Source: Glaciecola sp965660815 (GTDB taxonomy: Bacteria > Pseudomonadota > Gammaproteobacteria > Enterobacterales > Alteromonadaceae). From it: DNA of 64,000 nt. The stretch is taken from NCBI GenBank assembly GCA_965660815.1, contig CBFIBG010000021.1:1-64000 (forward strand), given 5' to 3'. The notes under the pieces are model-generated. The model was not told the origin of the DNA, ran no database searches, and saw only the letters and a program-made list of their open reading frames with translations. A program made the position numbers and the translations under genes. Shown here in pieces: positions 15,567 to 25,506 of this stretch. Position 1 is the stretch's first letter. Each line of letters begins with the position of its first letter.

Positions 15567-16724
15567 TTATGTAAGTTCCTCAATGCGACTCTGCTTTGAT
15601 GAGTCAAACACTAACCGTCCCTGACAAACCGTATGCGTTACATTGAATTCGGTATCTAAACACACAAAATCGGCATCAAATCCTCTCCTCAACGACCCCT
15701 TGTGTTTTTGCATATTCAGAAAGTGAGATGGAGTGCGTGAAGCCATATCGATTGCATCCTCAATCGAGTAGTCCAGTATATTTACCGTATTTCGAACAGC
15801 TGAAGCCATGTCTAAATGTGAACCTGCAAGAGTGCCATCCTGTAGCGTCAACTTGTCGTCTGTTTTGATAATGTCACATCCACAGAAGGATAATTTGACT
15901 TGATCAGTGCCTATATGCGACATCGAATCTGTTACTAACATTATCCGGTCTTTACCCTTCATATTGATGGCGACTTGGGCACTTTGTTTACAGACATGAT
16001 GTAGGTCTACGATTAAACCCGCATAACTGTGTTTTGCTAAAAGTGCAGCGCCTACCATTCCTGCTTGCCGTCCTGTCAAAGGCGACATAGCGTTGTACAA
16101 ATGAGTAAAACCAGACGCACCGGCCTCTAGTGCGGCTTGAACAGAATCATATCCTGCATTTGAATGTCCTAAACAGACCGTTACACCACTTTTGACGAGC
16201 TCTCTTATAATATCGCAAGCCATATTTTCAGGGGCGACCGTAATTAATACCTTACCAAGATCTGTTCTAGTCAATAGCCTTAATTCTTGGTCTGTAATAT
16301 TGCGTATTTTTTCGCCCGGATGAATGCCTTTTTTCGCAAGAGATAAATGAGGTCCTTCGAAGTGGACCCCTAAGACCGACGTTATGTTTTCGTCCAGAGC
16401 TTGAGCAACGGCATCACTGGCCTGATGCATTTTCTCAAGATCATCTGTGATTAAAGTAGGCAGTAAAGAGGTAGTACCATGCCGTTGATGGGCTGAAGCC
16501 ATCGTTCGTATAGTGTCTAAACTGGGCTGGTTGTTAAGTAATTTACCGCCGCCACCGTTGACTTGAATATCAATAAACCCAGGAGTCACCAAACCATCCA
16601 ACATAAAGTCTGCGTCTTTGTGGCTCCCAGATTGAACTGACGTAATTACACCATTTTCAACGTCTATCAACTGATGTTCGAACAACCGATCTCCTGTGTA
16701 TAGCTTTTTAGCATAATATCTCAT
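15567..16724 (-). CDS. nagA: N-acetylglucosamine-6-phosphate deacetylase
   Basis: Removes the acetyl group from GlcNAc-6-phosphate in the cytoplasm, giving glucosamine-6-phosphate. The 385 residues carry the NagA pattern: GFIDIQVNGGGG, VHFEGPHLS, CLGHSNAGYD (metal-binding His), THLYNAMSPLTGRQ, DLHHVC and the catalytic aspartate in MLVTDSM. AGGAAA precedes the ATG at good spacing. It follows nagB-II with a 10-bp gap, so the two form an operon. No kinase, transporter or regulator of the GlcNAc pathway is beside them, so GlcNAc-6-P must come from elsewhere (recycling or unlinked uptake genes). Confidence 0.96.
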   Translation of the reverse strand: MRYYAKKLYTGDRLFEHQLIDVENGVITSVQSGSHKDADFMLDGLVTPGFIDIQVNGGGGKLLNNQPSLDTIRTMASAHQRHGTTSLLPTLITDDLEKMHQASDAVAQALDENITSVLGVHFEGPHLSLAKKGIHPGEKIRNITDQELRLLTRTDLGKVLITVAPENMACDIIRELVKSGVTVCLGHSNAGYDSVQAALEAGASGFTHLYNAMSPLTGRQAGMVGAALLAKHSYAGLIVDLHHVCKQSAQVAINMKGKDRIMLVTDSMSHIGTDQVKLSFCGCDIIKTDDKLTLQDGTLAGSHLDMASAVRNTVNILDYSIEDAIDMASRTPSHFLNMQKHKGSLRRGFDADFVCLDTEFNVTHTVCQGRLVFDSSKQSRIEELT

Positions 16725-16734
16725 GCTTATTTTC

Positions 16735-17733
16735 CTAATTTGTTTTGGTCACTTTGTTGAGACCTGGTGGATTATCGGGATCTTTATTCAGCGCTTTTGC
16801 GGCGGCTTCCAAATCAATATAAAACTTCAACATACTGACTAATGGTGATAGCCGACGATGTAGTTCAGGTAATGAACAAGTCAAGTCAATAGGAGTTGAG
16901 CCTCTTTTTGTTACATTACCTATTATTTTTTGGTGAATCGCTTCAGACTCGTCCGGCACATTGATTGAAAAAGTATGCAATTGACTCGTCGTTAATGTTA
17001 CTGGGCCATGCAAAAACTCTGCTGAACTAAATGCTTCAGCATGAATACCAAGAACCTCTTTCATTTTTAACGCCATTTCTCGAGCAACTGCATAACCGAA
17101 ACCGCGCCCTAAAATAACGCAATGCTTAATTGTCATCATTATTTTCGGATCAATACTTGACTCAAGATCGAACACCTTTGGCAATCTATTAGGCAAGCTG
17201 TTTAAACTTGATAAAAATTGTGTATCGCGCTTCCAACAAGCAACTAATTGTGCCAATGCAGACAAAGTTAACAGATAGCTTTTCGTCGCAGCTACTGCAT
17301 TTTCATCTCCTGCGCCAATGCTTAACTCTGCATCGAGCTCTTTACTCAGTGGTGAGTTAGGAACATTGACAAGCCCAACTGTCATTGCGCCGCTAAGCCT
17401 GGCTGACTTTGTCTGTGCGATGATATCTGGGCTGCCTCCAGATTGTGAAATTACAAATACTAGGGCCCTAGAAAGGTTTAAGGCACTATTAAAGACACTG
17501 AATACTGAAGGTGCGGATGAACTCACTGCTAACCCCAGCTCAACCTCTATTAAGTATTTAGCAAATACGCCAGCGTGATCCGAAGATCCTCGACCAATAA
17601 TGTACACATATTCCGGATTAAATCGCCTAATCGCGTCTACCAAATATTCACACTGGGCCTGATTGTTAGCCAGTTGCTTTTCCATTAACGTAGGAGTTTG
17701 ACGCGCTTCTTTCGCCATTAAACTTTGATTCAT
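16735..17733 (-). CDS. Glucosamine-6-phosphate deaminase, SIS type (NagB-II)
   Basis: A 332-residue protein with two SIS (sugar isomerase) domains, related to the isomerase half of GlmS but lacking its glutaminase domain. Motifs: YIIGRGSSDHAG, FVISQSGGSPD, DENAVAATKSYLLTL and EFLHGPVTL. In Shewanella and Alteromonadales this type replaces the classical NagB and converts glucosamine-6-phosphate to fructose-6-phosphate plus ammonia. It is the first gene of the nagB-II/nagA operon. The start at 17733 has AAAGAG about 8 nt upstream; a second Met five codons on is possible. Confidence 0.92.
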   Translation of the reverse strand: MNQSLMAKEARQTPTLMEKQLANNQAQCEYLVDAIRRFNPEYVYIIGRGSSDHAGVFAKYLIEVELGLAVSSSAPSVFSVFNSALNLSRALVFVISQSGGSPDIIAQTKSARLSGAMTVGLVNVPNSPLSKELDAELSIGAGDENAVAATKSYLLTLSALAQLVACWKRDTQFLSSLNSLPNRLPKVFDLESSIDPKIMMTIKHCVILGRGFGYAVAREMALKMKEVLGIHAEAFSSAEFLHGPVTLTTSQLHTFSINVPDESEAIHQKIIGNVTKRGSTPIDLTCSLPELHRRLSPLVSMLKFYIDLEAAAKALNKDPDNPPGLNKVTKTN

Positions 17734-17825
17734 TGTACATCTCTTTAAGCTTACGATATTGCCCGTAAAAACTTGATATCAGTTTTCCAGTTGTTTGATC
17801 GTTAATTATTTTTCGCTTGATTGTA

Positions 17826-18557
17826 TTAAAAATTGTTTATTGACAATTTTCCGTCTAGCTCAGAAAAGCTCACATCAAAAATATATGACAAGCGTTCGCT
17901 TGTTAAACATTGACTTGCAGTGCCAATTTCAACCGCATTTCCCCGTAATAATAAGATAGCATGTGAGGCATATTTCAAACTTAAATTTACATCATGACAA
18001 CTCATAATGACCGTATTGCCTGCCCGACAGAATTCCTGAAGTAAATCTAACACTTTGAACTGATGTTTGATATCTAGCCCTTGAAGTGGCTCATCTAAGA
18101 TCAATACACCCTGCCCTTTTTCTAAATTTTGCCAAATTTGTAACACGCATCTAGCAATGTGAAAACGCTGTTTTTGTCCTCCAGACAATTTATTCAAAGG
18201 CTTATTTAAGAGTCGGTTGATTTCAAGAGCATGGTCAATTTTATCTGGTAAATATTCGAAGCGGGTAAAAAAAGACAACAGTTGTTTGATGGGTACTTCA
18301 AATTCGCTTGTGTGCTGCTGGCTCAATAATGCTCGGACTTGCGCTTGTTCCACCAAACTAAGTTGCTCGACATTGATTTGATTATACGATAATTGCTTGC
18401 ACGGAATTAATCCACACAGAGCTGAAAGAAGCGTGCTTTTGCCTGACCCATTAGCCCCTAAGACATGCCAAAACTGGCTATCCTCGCAATTAAGCACACA
18501 AGGTTGAAGACGACCTTTTATATCGCATCCATTGAATGATAGTCTGTTCGAGTTCAA
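17826..18557 (-). CDS. btuD: BtuD-like ABC transporter ATP-binding protein (vitamin B12/iron-chelate type)
   Basis: ATPase that would power a FecCD/BtuC-type permease. The 243 residues contain Walker A GANGSGKST, signature LSGGQKQR, Walker B LILDEP and the switch His in MSCHD. The short N-terminus and the spacing to Walker A resemble BtuD. The best start is a TTG at 18557; no ATG exists before the upstream stop at about 18651 and the nearest purine-rich stretch is poorly spaced, so translation may begin at another near-cognate codon. The likely permease partner is at 27137-28129 on the same strand, 8.6 kb away. Vitamin B12 as substrate is inferred from similarity; a siderophore or haem is possible. 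Confidence 0.8.
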   Translation of the reverse strand: MNSNRLSFNGCDIKGRLQPCVLNCEDSQFWHVLGANGSGKSTLLSALCGLIPCKQLSYNQINVEQLSLVEQAQVRALLSQQHTSEFEVPIKQLLSFFTRFEYLPDKIDHALEINRLLNKPLNKLSGGQKQRFHIARCVLQIWQNLEKGQGVLILDEPLQGLDIKHQFKVLDLLQEFCRAGNTVIMSCHDVNLSLKYASHAILLLRGNAVEIGTASQCLTSERLSYIFDVSFSELDGKLSINNF

Positions 18558-18721
18558 AATAAATGATTCAGCCCCTGCCCCTCTATGGATATAATATTGA
18601 AAATTAGCGAATAAATCTATGTTGAAAAAATTAATCTTCTCAAACTTGGACTAATTTTTCGCTCGTTATTGCCGATAACATACAAAAACGTAATAAAAAT
18701 GCGAGCGAGTTAAAGAACAAC

Positions 18722-21700
18722 GTGATTAGAAAAAAGCATATTATCTCTTATTTGGCTAAGACGATGTTGGTGTTGGCCGGCATTGGTCATGCATTTTTCG
18801 CTTTTGGCAGTTCCTGTAGTGCGTATTTCCCCTCTCCATTATCATCAAGAATTTTAGATTCATCAGTAGATTTTGATGAAGAAGCTCAGGTTAAAGGCAC
18901 CGATGGCAGTGTTGCCATAGGCATCGGGAAGGACAAGACTGAAAACGAAATGCCGAGTTGCACCACACAAAAATGCACGGATTCAGGACATAGAACTCCC
19001 TCGCTAAATTTGCCCGTATTCCAAACTCAATCTTCAAACGACGACAGAGACGTAAAAAACAATAAAACCCTATTGTTGAGTCAAGGTGCCTATAGAGAGA
19101 TTACTCTTGGTAACAGCTCAGAGTTGCGATTCCAAAATAATAACCAAGTAACCTATGTGGAAAAATTGGAAGGTAAAAATAATGTTGAAATTATTTTTGA
19201 AGAAGGCGTGTATTGGATAGACAATTTTGAGGTAGATAATAGTGCAGACATTATAGTCAATGGAAATGACAAAGTTCTGCTTTTTGTAAATAATGCTAAG
19301 TTCTCTAAAAGTGATGAAACACAGTTTAATACGTTGGGCTTGCCCGAGCAATTGACTTTTGTGTTTTACGACGACGCGAAGTTTGAAGAGGAAACAAAGC
19401 TAAACGGGTTTATCTATTCTTTGGGCAAAGTTGAATTTGACAATGAAAGCGTCATAAATGGCGCAATCAATGCAAATGAAATATCCCTCTCTGAGGAGAA
19501 TGTTTTAAATTATGCAAGTTCAAGTGTAAATGACGTATATATTGACGCTTACTGCTCTGGCACGGTGAGTGTACCCGAACCAGTTGTGGATTTAAGGTTT
19601 GACAGAACCTACTGGACAAATGCTGCTAACGATGTGCTAGATTCATCAAGTAATCAAGTACATGGAACCATTAACGACGACTTAGCCACTTTTGAATCAG
19701 GCCAAATATGCCGAGCAGCGACATTTGATGGTATCAATGACTATATACAAACCCCTGGCATTGATGATTATCTTCGCAACACCGCCACCTTGGTGTTTTG
19801 GGTAAAAACAACGCAAACCGGAAACAATACAGCGTGGCATGCGCCTGGAATAATAGGGATTGAACAAAATGGCAGAGAAAACGATATTTTTTGGGGCATT
19901 ATTGATGCCTCGGGCAGAATCGGATTTCAAAAGGGAAATGGAACACGAGTACAATCTTCTGATCCAATTAACGATGATACATGGCGTCAAGTTGCATTTA
20001 GTTGGGATGAGCAGACCGGCGAAGCCAAGGTGTATATTGACGGTGTACTAAATCAAACAGCTAATTCTGAAGCTGGTGAAGTCACCACCAATTTTTCGAA
20101 CATCGGTCAAATTTCTAATAGTTATAGCGAAGAGCAGTTCACCGGCCAATTGGATGAGTTTACAATATACGATAAAGTATTGACCGCCGAACAAGTCAAG
20201 CGTATTTATGACCAGCAGGCGCAGGGTAAAAATACGGACGGTAGTAGTCGCATATGTCCTATTGAGGCTCAAGCCGGTCAAGTAACCCTAGTTGATACAA
20301 GTATCAACCCTACATTTACCAAAGTATGTTTTGACAGGGAGTTTTCAGTGCCTCCCAAAGTATTTACCATTGGCCAGACTAATAATGATGACAGGTTAAC
20401 GTTACGCATTAAGAATGTGACCACACAAGGCTTTGAAGTCGCCCAAGTAGAATCAGAAGAAAAAGCGGCTCCAAGCAATGAAAAGCCTGCCGGGAATATA
20501 TCTCAAACCATCGATTTTCTGGCAATTGTAGAAGGTGATTATCATTTAGCAGACGGCAAATCTCTTAGGGTCGGAACCCATAACACGACTACCATTCAAG
20601 GTAAGCATGCAAGTGGAAATAGATCTTGGGATAAGGTTTCATTGACTGATATGGGGTTAACTGACACACCTTCGGTTTTGGTCAACATACAAACTTTGAG
20701 CAACGAAACCGATCCATTCCCTTTTTCAGAGCCGTTTATGGCAACCGCTATGCGCTCTCTTAATAGCAAAGGATTTGACATTGCGTTAGACAGAGCTGAA
20801 ACAAATAGTGGCACAGTATCCAACGCTGAAAGTATTGCTTATTTAGTCACTAATGCAGACAACAGTGGCCAGTTAAATAGAGACATACAATTCGAATCGT
20901 TTTACGTAGAGCGTGATTTTGACGGCATCGGCAATAATAGATGTAATAGTTACACCTTCAATAACTCGTACGCCGATGCGTTGCCATTAGTTTTGGCGAG
21001 CCAAAACTCTAGACATGGCGGTGACGGGGGTTGGCTAGCACGTTGCTCTTTATCTTCCAATGCAGTCGGGTTCACTGTCATTGAAGATAAAGATAGAGAT
21101 ACCGACAATAGTCACGTAAAAGAAACCGCAAGCGGTCTCATTCTTGCTGGGAACTTTAGTAACCAAACCTGTGGCGGTGTGCCTCAAGACATTCATCATT
21201 ATCGAATTGAACATGATGGACAAGGGTTAACCTGCGACTCAGAAACAGTCACTGTTAAGGCGTGCTTAAACGTAAATTGCGACGTGCTTAGTAGTCGTAA
21301 CACAAGCGCGGAATTAACCCTTGATGGTACAAGTAAATCTTCGTTTGCTTTTACTGGCTCTACGGTCGTCTCCTTCGAGCACACTCTTGCCGAAACCGCG
21401 TCTTTGAATTTGATTAATGCGTCGGTGGCGGCGTTAAACCCTGTGATATGCGACACAGGAAGCAGCACATCATGCGACATCACTTTTAAAGACGCAGGAT
21501 TCAGGTTTTTAGATGCTACGGATAACTCCACGATTATCAAAAATCAAGTTGCAGGAGTGCCATTTCCTGAAGGGATCAAGGTACAAGCAGTAGAAAACGA
21601 AGCTGGCGTTTGCAAAGGCATTTTTAACTCTGATCAAACAATAAAGTTGGCTCAAGAGAACGTCAATCCAGGAGGAGGGGCAGGCCTAAACTTTGAAGTA

Positions 21701-23287
21701 GGTGGAAATTCAATCGCTAAATATATGAATAACAATACCACAGAGATAACGCTTAATTTTGATAGCGACAGTAGCGCCATTTTACCAAATGCCCTTTACA
21801 ACGATGCCGGACAAATTCGGCTCCATGCGTTTTATGATAACAATAACATTCAACTGCAAGGCGCAAGCAGCAGCTTTTGGGTGGCTCCGGCTAAATTGGT
21901 TTTAAGCGCTGAAAAATCGGGCATAGCAATAAACGGTTCAAGTGCCAATTCACCAATAATACAGCCGGCCGGAGATAATTTTGAATTCATTTTGCAAGCA
22001 ATCAACGGCGCCTCACCTGCACAGATAACGGAAAATTATCAACCGGGCCAAATTCAGTTGAGCGCACAAAGAGTGCTACCTGATCACGCTGGCAGTGTTG
22101 ATGGACAGTTGACCTATTCTACTAATAGTGCAATTAATTCAACCCTAAATCCTTTGTTTCAAAATGTGAATATATCAACATTCACTTCAGGAACTTACGC
22201 CTTCAATAACGCTAAGTTCTCTGAAGTGGGGATTTTAGAATTAGATGTAAGAGATTCTAATTATGCCAATACCGGTATAACTATAGACTCAGATGCCATA
22301 CCAGTGGGCAGATTTACCCCCGCATATTTATCGCAGCAAGTCAAAGATGCAGGTTCATTGATAGCCTCGTGTGACAGTCGGTCAGGGCTATCAGCATTCA
22401 GTGGACAAAAACGAGAAAATAGCCAAACTGAAGGCGCAATTAGTTACCTCAGCCAGCCTGTATTAAATATAACCGCATACAACGCCCAAGGCATAGTAAC
22501 TCAAAACTATCACCAAGATTCTGAAGGGAGTAATAATGACTTCATGAAGTTGGACGCCAGCCACATAAACATTAACGCCCCAAGCAATGACACAGTGGCA
22601 ACCGGTATAGATGGAAACTTACTTCCTGTCGTATCGAATGTCAGCAGTGGGACTTTGAGCCAGAACGACCTAACTTCAATGGCAACAGTTCCATTGGAAC
22701 GAGGCGTTTTACATTATCAGTTATCCAATAATGATCACTTCTATTTTGTAAGATCGACAAATTCAAAAGTAGATCCATTTCAGTCAAATTTACAATTCTC
22801 TTTAAGCAATAGTTTTGATAGCGATAATATTCCAATTTTAAATACTCAGCCGTTCTCACCTACAGGTCTAGAAATCAGGTTCGGGCGAATCAGTCTTGAA
22901 AATATGTTTGGTCCTGAGACGCATAGCCTAGCGGTAAATATGTCATTAGAACATTATGAAAATGGGAGGTTTGTGAAAAGTAGTGACAATAGCTGCCCCA
23001 GTATATTTACCAGTAATTTTTCATTGAGCACTATGAGTTTAGATGCCACTTTGACTGAGTTACTCGGCAATACAACTCACTTTTTAAATGGCGCAGTATC
23101 CGAACTTTATTTAAAAGCGCCTGGAGAAAATAACACGGGCAATATTTCATTAAGCTACGACAGTTTTGATTGGCTGGAATATGACTGGAATAATACTGGA
23201 GTTCTGGATCAGCCCCCGTCAGCAGAAGTCACCTTTGGAATTTACAAAGGCGACCAAAGACTTTTACATTGGAGAGAAGCTCAGTGA
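18722..23287 (+). CDS. MshQ-like giant exported protein with LamG and DUF6701 domains
   Basis: A 1521-residue, surface-directed protein with an N-terminal signal sequence (hydrophobic around residues 10-28, then a Cys near 33). Residues around 80-275 form a beta-rich polar region; 285-498 look like a LamG/concanavalin-type lectin domain (GTINDD...FDGINDYIQTP, VYIDGVLNQ, DEFTIYDKVLT); the middle holds cysteine-containing beta domains; and the C-terminal 600 residues match the DUF6701 part of MshQ, ending TFGIYKGDQRLLHWREAQ. MshQ normally sits in an MSHA type IV pilus cluster, which is absent here. It starts at a GTG with only a weak upstream AAAG. Its stop overlaps the convergent glpD by 7 bp. 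A role in surface attachment or glycan binding is inferred. Confidence 0.82.
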   Translation: MIRKKHIISYLAKTMLVLAGIGHAFFAFGSSCSAYFPSPLSSRILDSSVDFDEEAQVKGTDGSVAIGIGKDKTENEMPSCTTQKCTDSGHRTPSLNLPVFQTQSSNDDRDVKNNKTLLLSQGAYREITLGNSSELRFQNNNQVTYVEKLEGKNNVEIIFEEGVYWIDNFEVDNSADIIVNGNDKVLLFVNNAKFSKSDETQFNTLGLPEQLTFVFYDDAKFEEETKLNGFIYSLGKVEFDNESVINGAINANEISLSEENVLNYASSSVNDVYIDAYCSGTVSVPEPVVDLRFDRTYWTNAANDVLDSSSNQVHGTINDDLATFESGQICRAATFDGINDYIQTPGIDDYLRNTATLVFWVKTTQTGNNTAWHAPGIIGIEQNGRENDIFWGIIDASGRIGFQKGNGTRVQSSDPINDDTWRQVAFSWDEQTGEAKVYIDGVLNQTANSEAGEVTTNFSNIGQISNSYSEEQFTGQLDEFTIYDKVLTAEQVKRIYDQQAQGKNTDGSSRICPIEAQAGQVTLVDTSINPTFTKVCFDREFSVPPKVFTIGQTNNDDRLTLRIKNVTTQGFEVAQVESEEKAAPSNEKPAGNISQTIDFLAIVEGDYHLADGKSLRVGTHNTTTIQGKHASGNRSWDKVSLTDMGLTDTPSVLVNIQTLSNETDPFPFSEPFMATAMRSLNSKGFDIALDRAETNSGTVSNAESIAYLVTNADNSGQLNRDIQFESFYVERDFDGIGNNRCNSYTFNNSYADALPLVLASQNSRHGGDGGWLARCSLSSNAVGFTVIEDKDRDTDNSHVKETASGLILAGNFSNQTCGGVPQDIHHYRIEHDGQGLTCDSETVTVKACLNVNCDVLSSRNTSAELTLDGTSKSSFAFTGSTVVSFEHTLAETASLNLINASVAALNPVICDTGSSTSCDITFKDAGFRFLDATDNSTIIKNQVAGVPFPEGIKVQAVENEAGVCKGIFNSDQTIKLAQENVNPGGGAGLNFEVGGNSIAKYMNNNTTEITLNFDSDSSAILPNALYNDAGQIRLHAFYDNNNIQLQGASSSFWVAPAKLVLSAEKSGIAINGSSANSPIIQPAGDNFEFILQAINGASPAQITENYQPGQIQLSAQRVLPDHAGSVDGQLTYSTNSAINSTLNPLFQNVNISTFTSGTYAFNNAKFSEVGILELDVRDSNYANTGITIDSDAIPVGRFTPAYLSQQVKDAGSLIASCDSRSGLSAFSGQKRENSQTEGAISYLSQPVLNITAYNAQGIVTQNYHQDSEGSNNDFMKLDASHININAPSNDTVATGIDGNLLPVVSNVSSGTLSQNDLTSMATVPLERGVLHYQLSNNDHFYFVRSTNSKVDPFQSNLQFSLSNSFDSDNIPILNTQPFSPTGLEIRFGRISLENMFGPETHSLAVNMSLEHYENGRFVKSSDNSCPSIFTSNFSLSTMSLDATLTELLGNTTHFLNGAVSELYLKAPGENNTGNISLSYDSFDWLEYDWNNTGVLDQPPSAEVTFGIYKGDQRLLHWREAQ

Positions 23288-24903
23288 TTACTTTGTTCAG
23301 ATTTTACCTTATTCACGTATTCATTTAGCTTAGTTTCAGCTTGATCGCCAAATAGGATTTCACACGCCTCAATTATGCCTTGAGTCTTGATAATGTCCGA
23401 CTTACGCAAAACCATCTCTATTTTTGAGCGTCGCCTCAGGAAATCTTCAAGCTTAGTAATCATTTCTCTACGGGCCGCATAATGTAACTCAGCTCTAATG
23501 TACTCGGCATTTTCCATTAACTGCTCGGCTTGTGTTGGATCTCTTTGAATTTCGTCTAAAATTTGTAGGGCATGCATGTCGTATCTACGCCATAACCTTA
23601 CCGACAGTTTTTCAGATGAGTAATCTGGGGTCATGCTGTCCAAATCTAACAGTTTCGCCCTGTAGTCAAACTCGTCTTTAATCGCTTTATTAGACTCTCC
23701 ATACCAGATAGCGTTTGCATTTGGCAAAGAAATGCCGAGTTTCCCTACAAGTTGACTCACTTCTTCACCTACATTGATACAGTCGGTCAATTTTCCGCCA
23801 AAAATACTCATGCATTTGTCAGTATAATTTACGTCAATCGCATGTTTTCGAGAAAGAGCCACCCAATCAGCATCTCCACCCTGCCCTTTCACCGCTAGCG
23901 GGCGAACTCCCCACCTTTCTGAAATAATATCATTAGTGGTCAAAGGCGTTGGCAAATCTAACAACGCATTTACATTATCTAGGATAAATTTCCTGTCTTC
24001 ATTTGTGACATAAGTAGTTGGGTTTTCGACTTTGTTATCGGTAGTGCCGATGCAGGTTTTTTGCCCCATTGGAATAACAAAGAAAAGGCGACCGTCAGAA
24101 GCAAAAAAGGCCAGCACTTTATCCACTTTTGTTAGCTTATCTACAATTAGGTGAACGCCTTTTGAAAACAGATGAGTATGCTCTGTAGCTTGACCAATGT
24201 TAGTATTAAATTTATCAACACTTGGCCCACAAGCGTTTATCATCAGTTTTGATTTAATGGTGACATTCTTTTGCGAATTAACGTCGTAAGCGAGTGTTTC
24301 CCAATGGTTTGAGACTCGTTTACTTTCCAAAGCTTCTACATAATTGGCGATGATCGCACCATTGTCCATAGAACTGCGGATAAAATTGAAAACAAACCTA
24401 GCGTCATTATCATGCAGGAAAGCATCAGAATACTCAAACCCACCTTGGGCATTTGATACATCAATTACAGGCTCTATCTGTTTGATCTTTGTCTTTTGTA
24501 AAAACGTGGGTTTTTGAGTAAAAAATCGTCCCATCACCCAATATGTTAAAGTGCCTAAGTACACAAACCACGCAGGGAAGCGAAACCCTTTTTGAAGCGT
24601 GGTTAAAAACCGTATTTCTTTAACGGTCGATGGATAGCTCTTCATCAAGTGGTTTCGACTTTTGCATAGCTTATTGACCAACAAATATTCGTGGTTTTCT
24701 AAATATTTTATACCGCCCCAAGCCAAGTTAGACGAATTTGAAGACGTTTCGCCTGCAAAATCGCCTTTATCTATTAATGCTACTTTTAGCCCTTTGCGAG
24801 CTAAGCTTGCAGCAGAGACTGCTCCATTAATCCCAGCTCCTAAAATGAGTACGTCAAATTCCTGAGAAGCGAGTTTAGCAACGTTTGTTTCTCTTAATTG
24901 CAT
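23281..24903 (-). CDS. glpD: Aerobic glycerol-3-phosphate dehydrogenase
   Basis: FAD-dependent, membrane-associated oxidation of sn-glycerol-3-phosphate to dihydroxyacetone phosphate, feeding the quinone pool. The 540-residue protein has the dinucleotide-binding motif VLILGAGINGAVSAASLARKG near residues 18-38, ETSSNSSNLAWGGIKYLE as the family's GlpD signature, and RWGVRPL plus FGGKLTDC further on, followed by the C-terminal helical domain. It is divergent from glpK across a 600-bp region. No glpR, glpF or glpT is adjacent. The gene overlaps the MshQ-like gene tail to tail by 7 bp. Confidence 0.94.
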   Translation of the reverse strand: MQLRETNVAKLASQEFDVLILGAGINGAVSAASLARKGLKVALIDKGDFAGETSSNSSNLAWGGIKYLENHEYLLVNKLCKSRNHLMKSYPSTVKEIRFLTTLQKGFRFPAWFVYLGTLTYWVMGRFFTQKPTFLQKTKIKQIEPVIDVSNAQGGFEYSDAFLHDNDARFVFNFIRSSMDNGAIIANYVEALESKRVSNHWETLAYDVNSQKNVTIKSKLMINACGPSVDKFNTNIGQATEHTHLFSKGVHLIVDKLTKVDKVLAFFASDGRLFFVIPMGQKTCIGTTDNKVENPTTYVTNEDRKFILDNVNALLDLPTPLTTNDIISERWGVRPLAVKGQGGDADWVALSRKHAIDVNYTDKCMSIFGGKLTDCINVGEEVSQLVGKLGISLPNANAIWYGESNKAIKDEFDYRAKLLDLDSMTPDYSSEKLSVRLWRRYDMHALQILDEIQRDPTQAEQLMENAEYIRAELHYAARREMITKLEDFLRRRSKIEMVLRKSDIIKTQGIIEACEILFGDQAETKLNEYVNKVKSEQSNH

Positions 24904-25506
24904 GATTTTCTACTTTCTACCATTTGATTGTTTGAAGTATAACGGATGTTCGCAAGATGACATACTTAATCGTTTAAGTAAATAGTATTAAAAAAAAGTT
25001 AATGCTATTTCTTGTATTCTTGTTTTTACCTCTTTTTTGCACGTACATACAACACTTTTAAGTCAAACGTCAATTGACATAAAACCCCTTCGCACAAAAG
25101 GAACTGTTCTGTTTAGTGACTCTAACGAGCCAGCATTCTTAGAATAAATTGCGTCCTACAGGAAGAATTTTCGGCAAAACTGCATAAAAATCAACGTAAT
25201 TTGAAATGACGGCATAGCCACTGCGATGCATCACTGTGAGAGCGCTTTAATTTAAGCGAATAAATTTTTACGGTTACGAACGGAATAAATTATGTTGCAA
25301 TAACCTATGAATAAATGTTAAAAAAATCATCTTATCCGTTTAAGTTAATTTAAATTCATTGGTACAGACAATGTAAACGTCTAGCGTATTCATCAAAATA
25401 ATTTCCCCTTTTTTGTAGGGCGTGGTAATGAATTGGCGACGATTTGCAGTGAAGGAATCAACTTACTCAACTATATTGACTAATCATAAAAAGGGTTGTG
25501 AGCATT
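24904..25506. other. Divergent glpD/glpK regulatory region
   Basis: No gene is supported in these 603 bases. Features seen are the GlpR-like site at 24946-24963, an inverted repeat ACTTAA-N4-TTAAGT at 24964-24979, and a second copy of the motif CGTTTAAGT near 25337-25345 (first at 24971-24979). The shared motif in both halves suggests a common regulator of both genes. Confidence 0.4.
24946..24963. promoter_or_regulatory. Possible GlpR operator near the glpD start
   Basis: ATGTTCG-N4-ATGACAT: the left half equals the E. coli GlpR half-site ATGTTCG and the right half keeps ACAT of CGAACAT. It lies about 45 bp upstream of the glpD ATG, a natural repressor position. Supported by similarity only. 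Confidence 0.3.

Noticed and set aside
25217..25223. GCCACTG, the core of the B12 box, in the glpD/glpK gap
   Set aside because: The other cobalamin riboswitch elements are absent or in the wrong order, and neither neighbour is a B12 gene.
25220..25245. TGTGA half site that could belong to a CRP box near glpK
   Set aside because: No matching TCACA half at the right spacing; a single half site is not enough.
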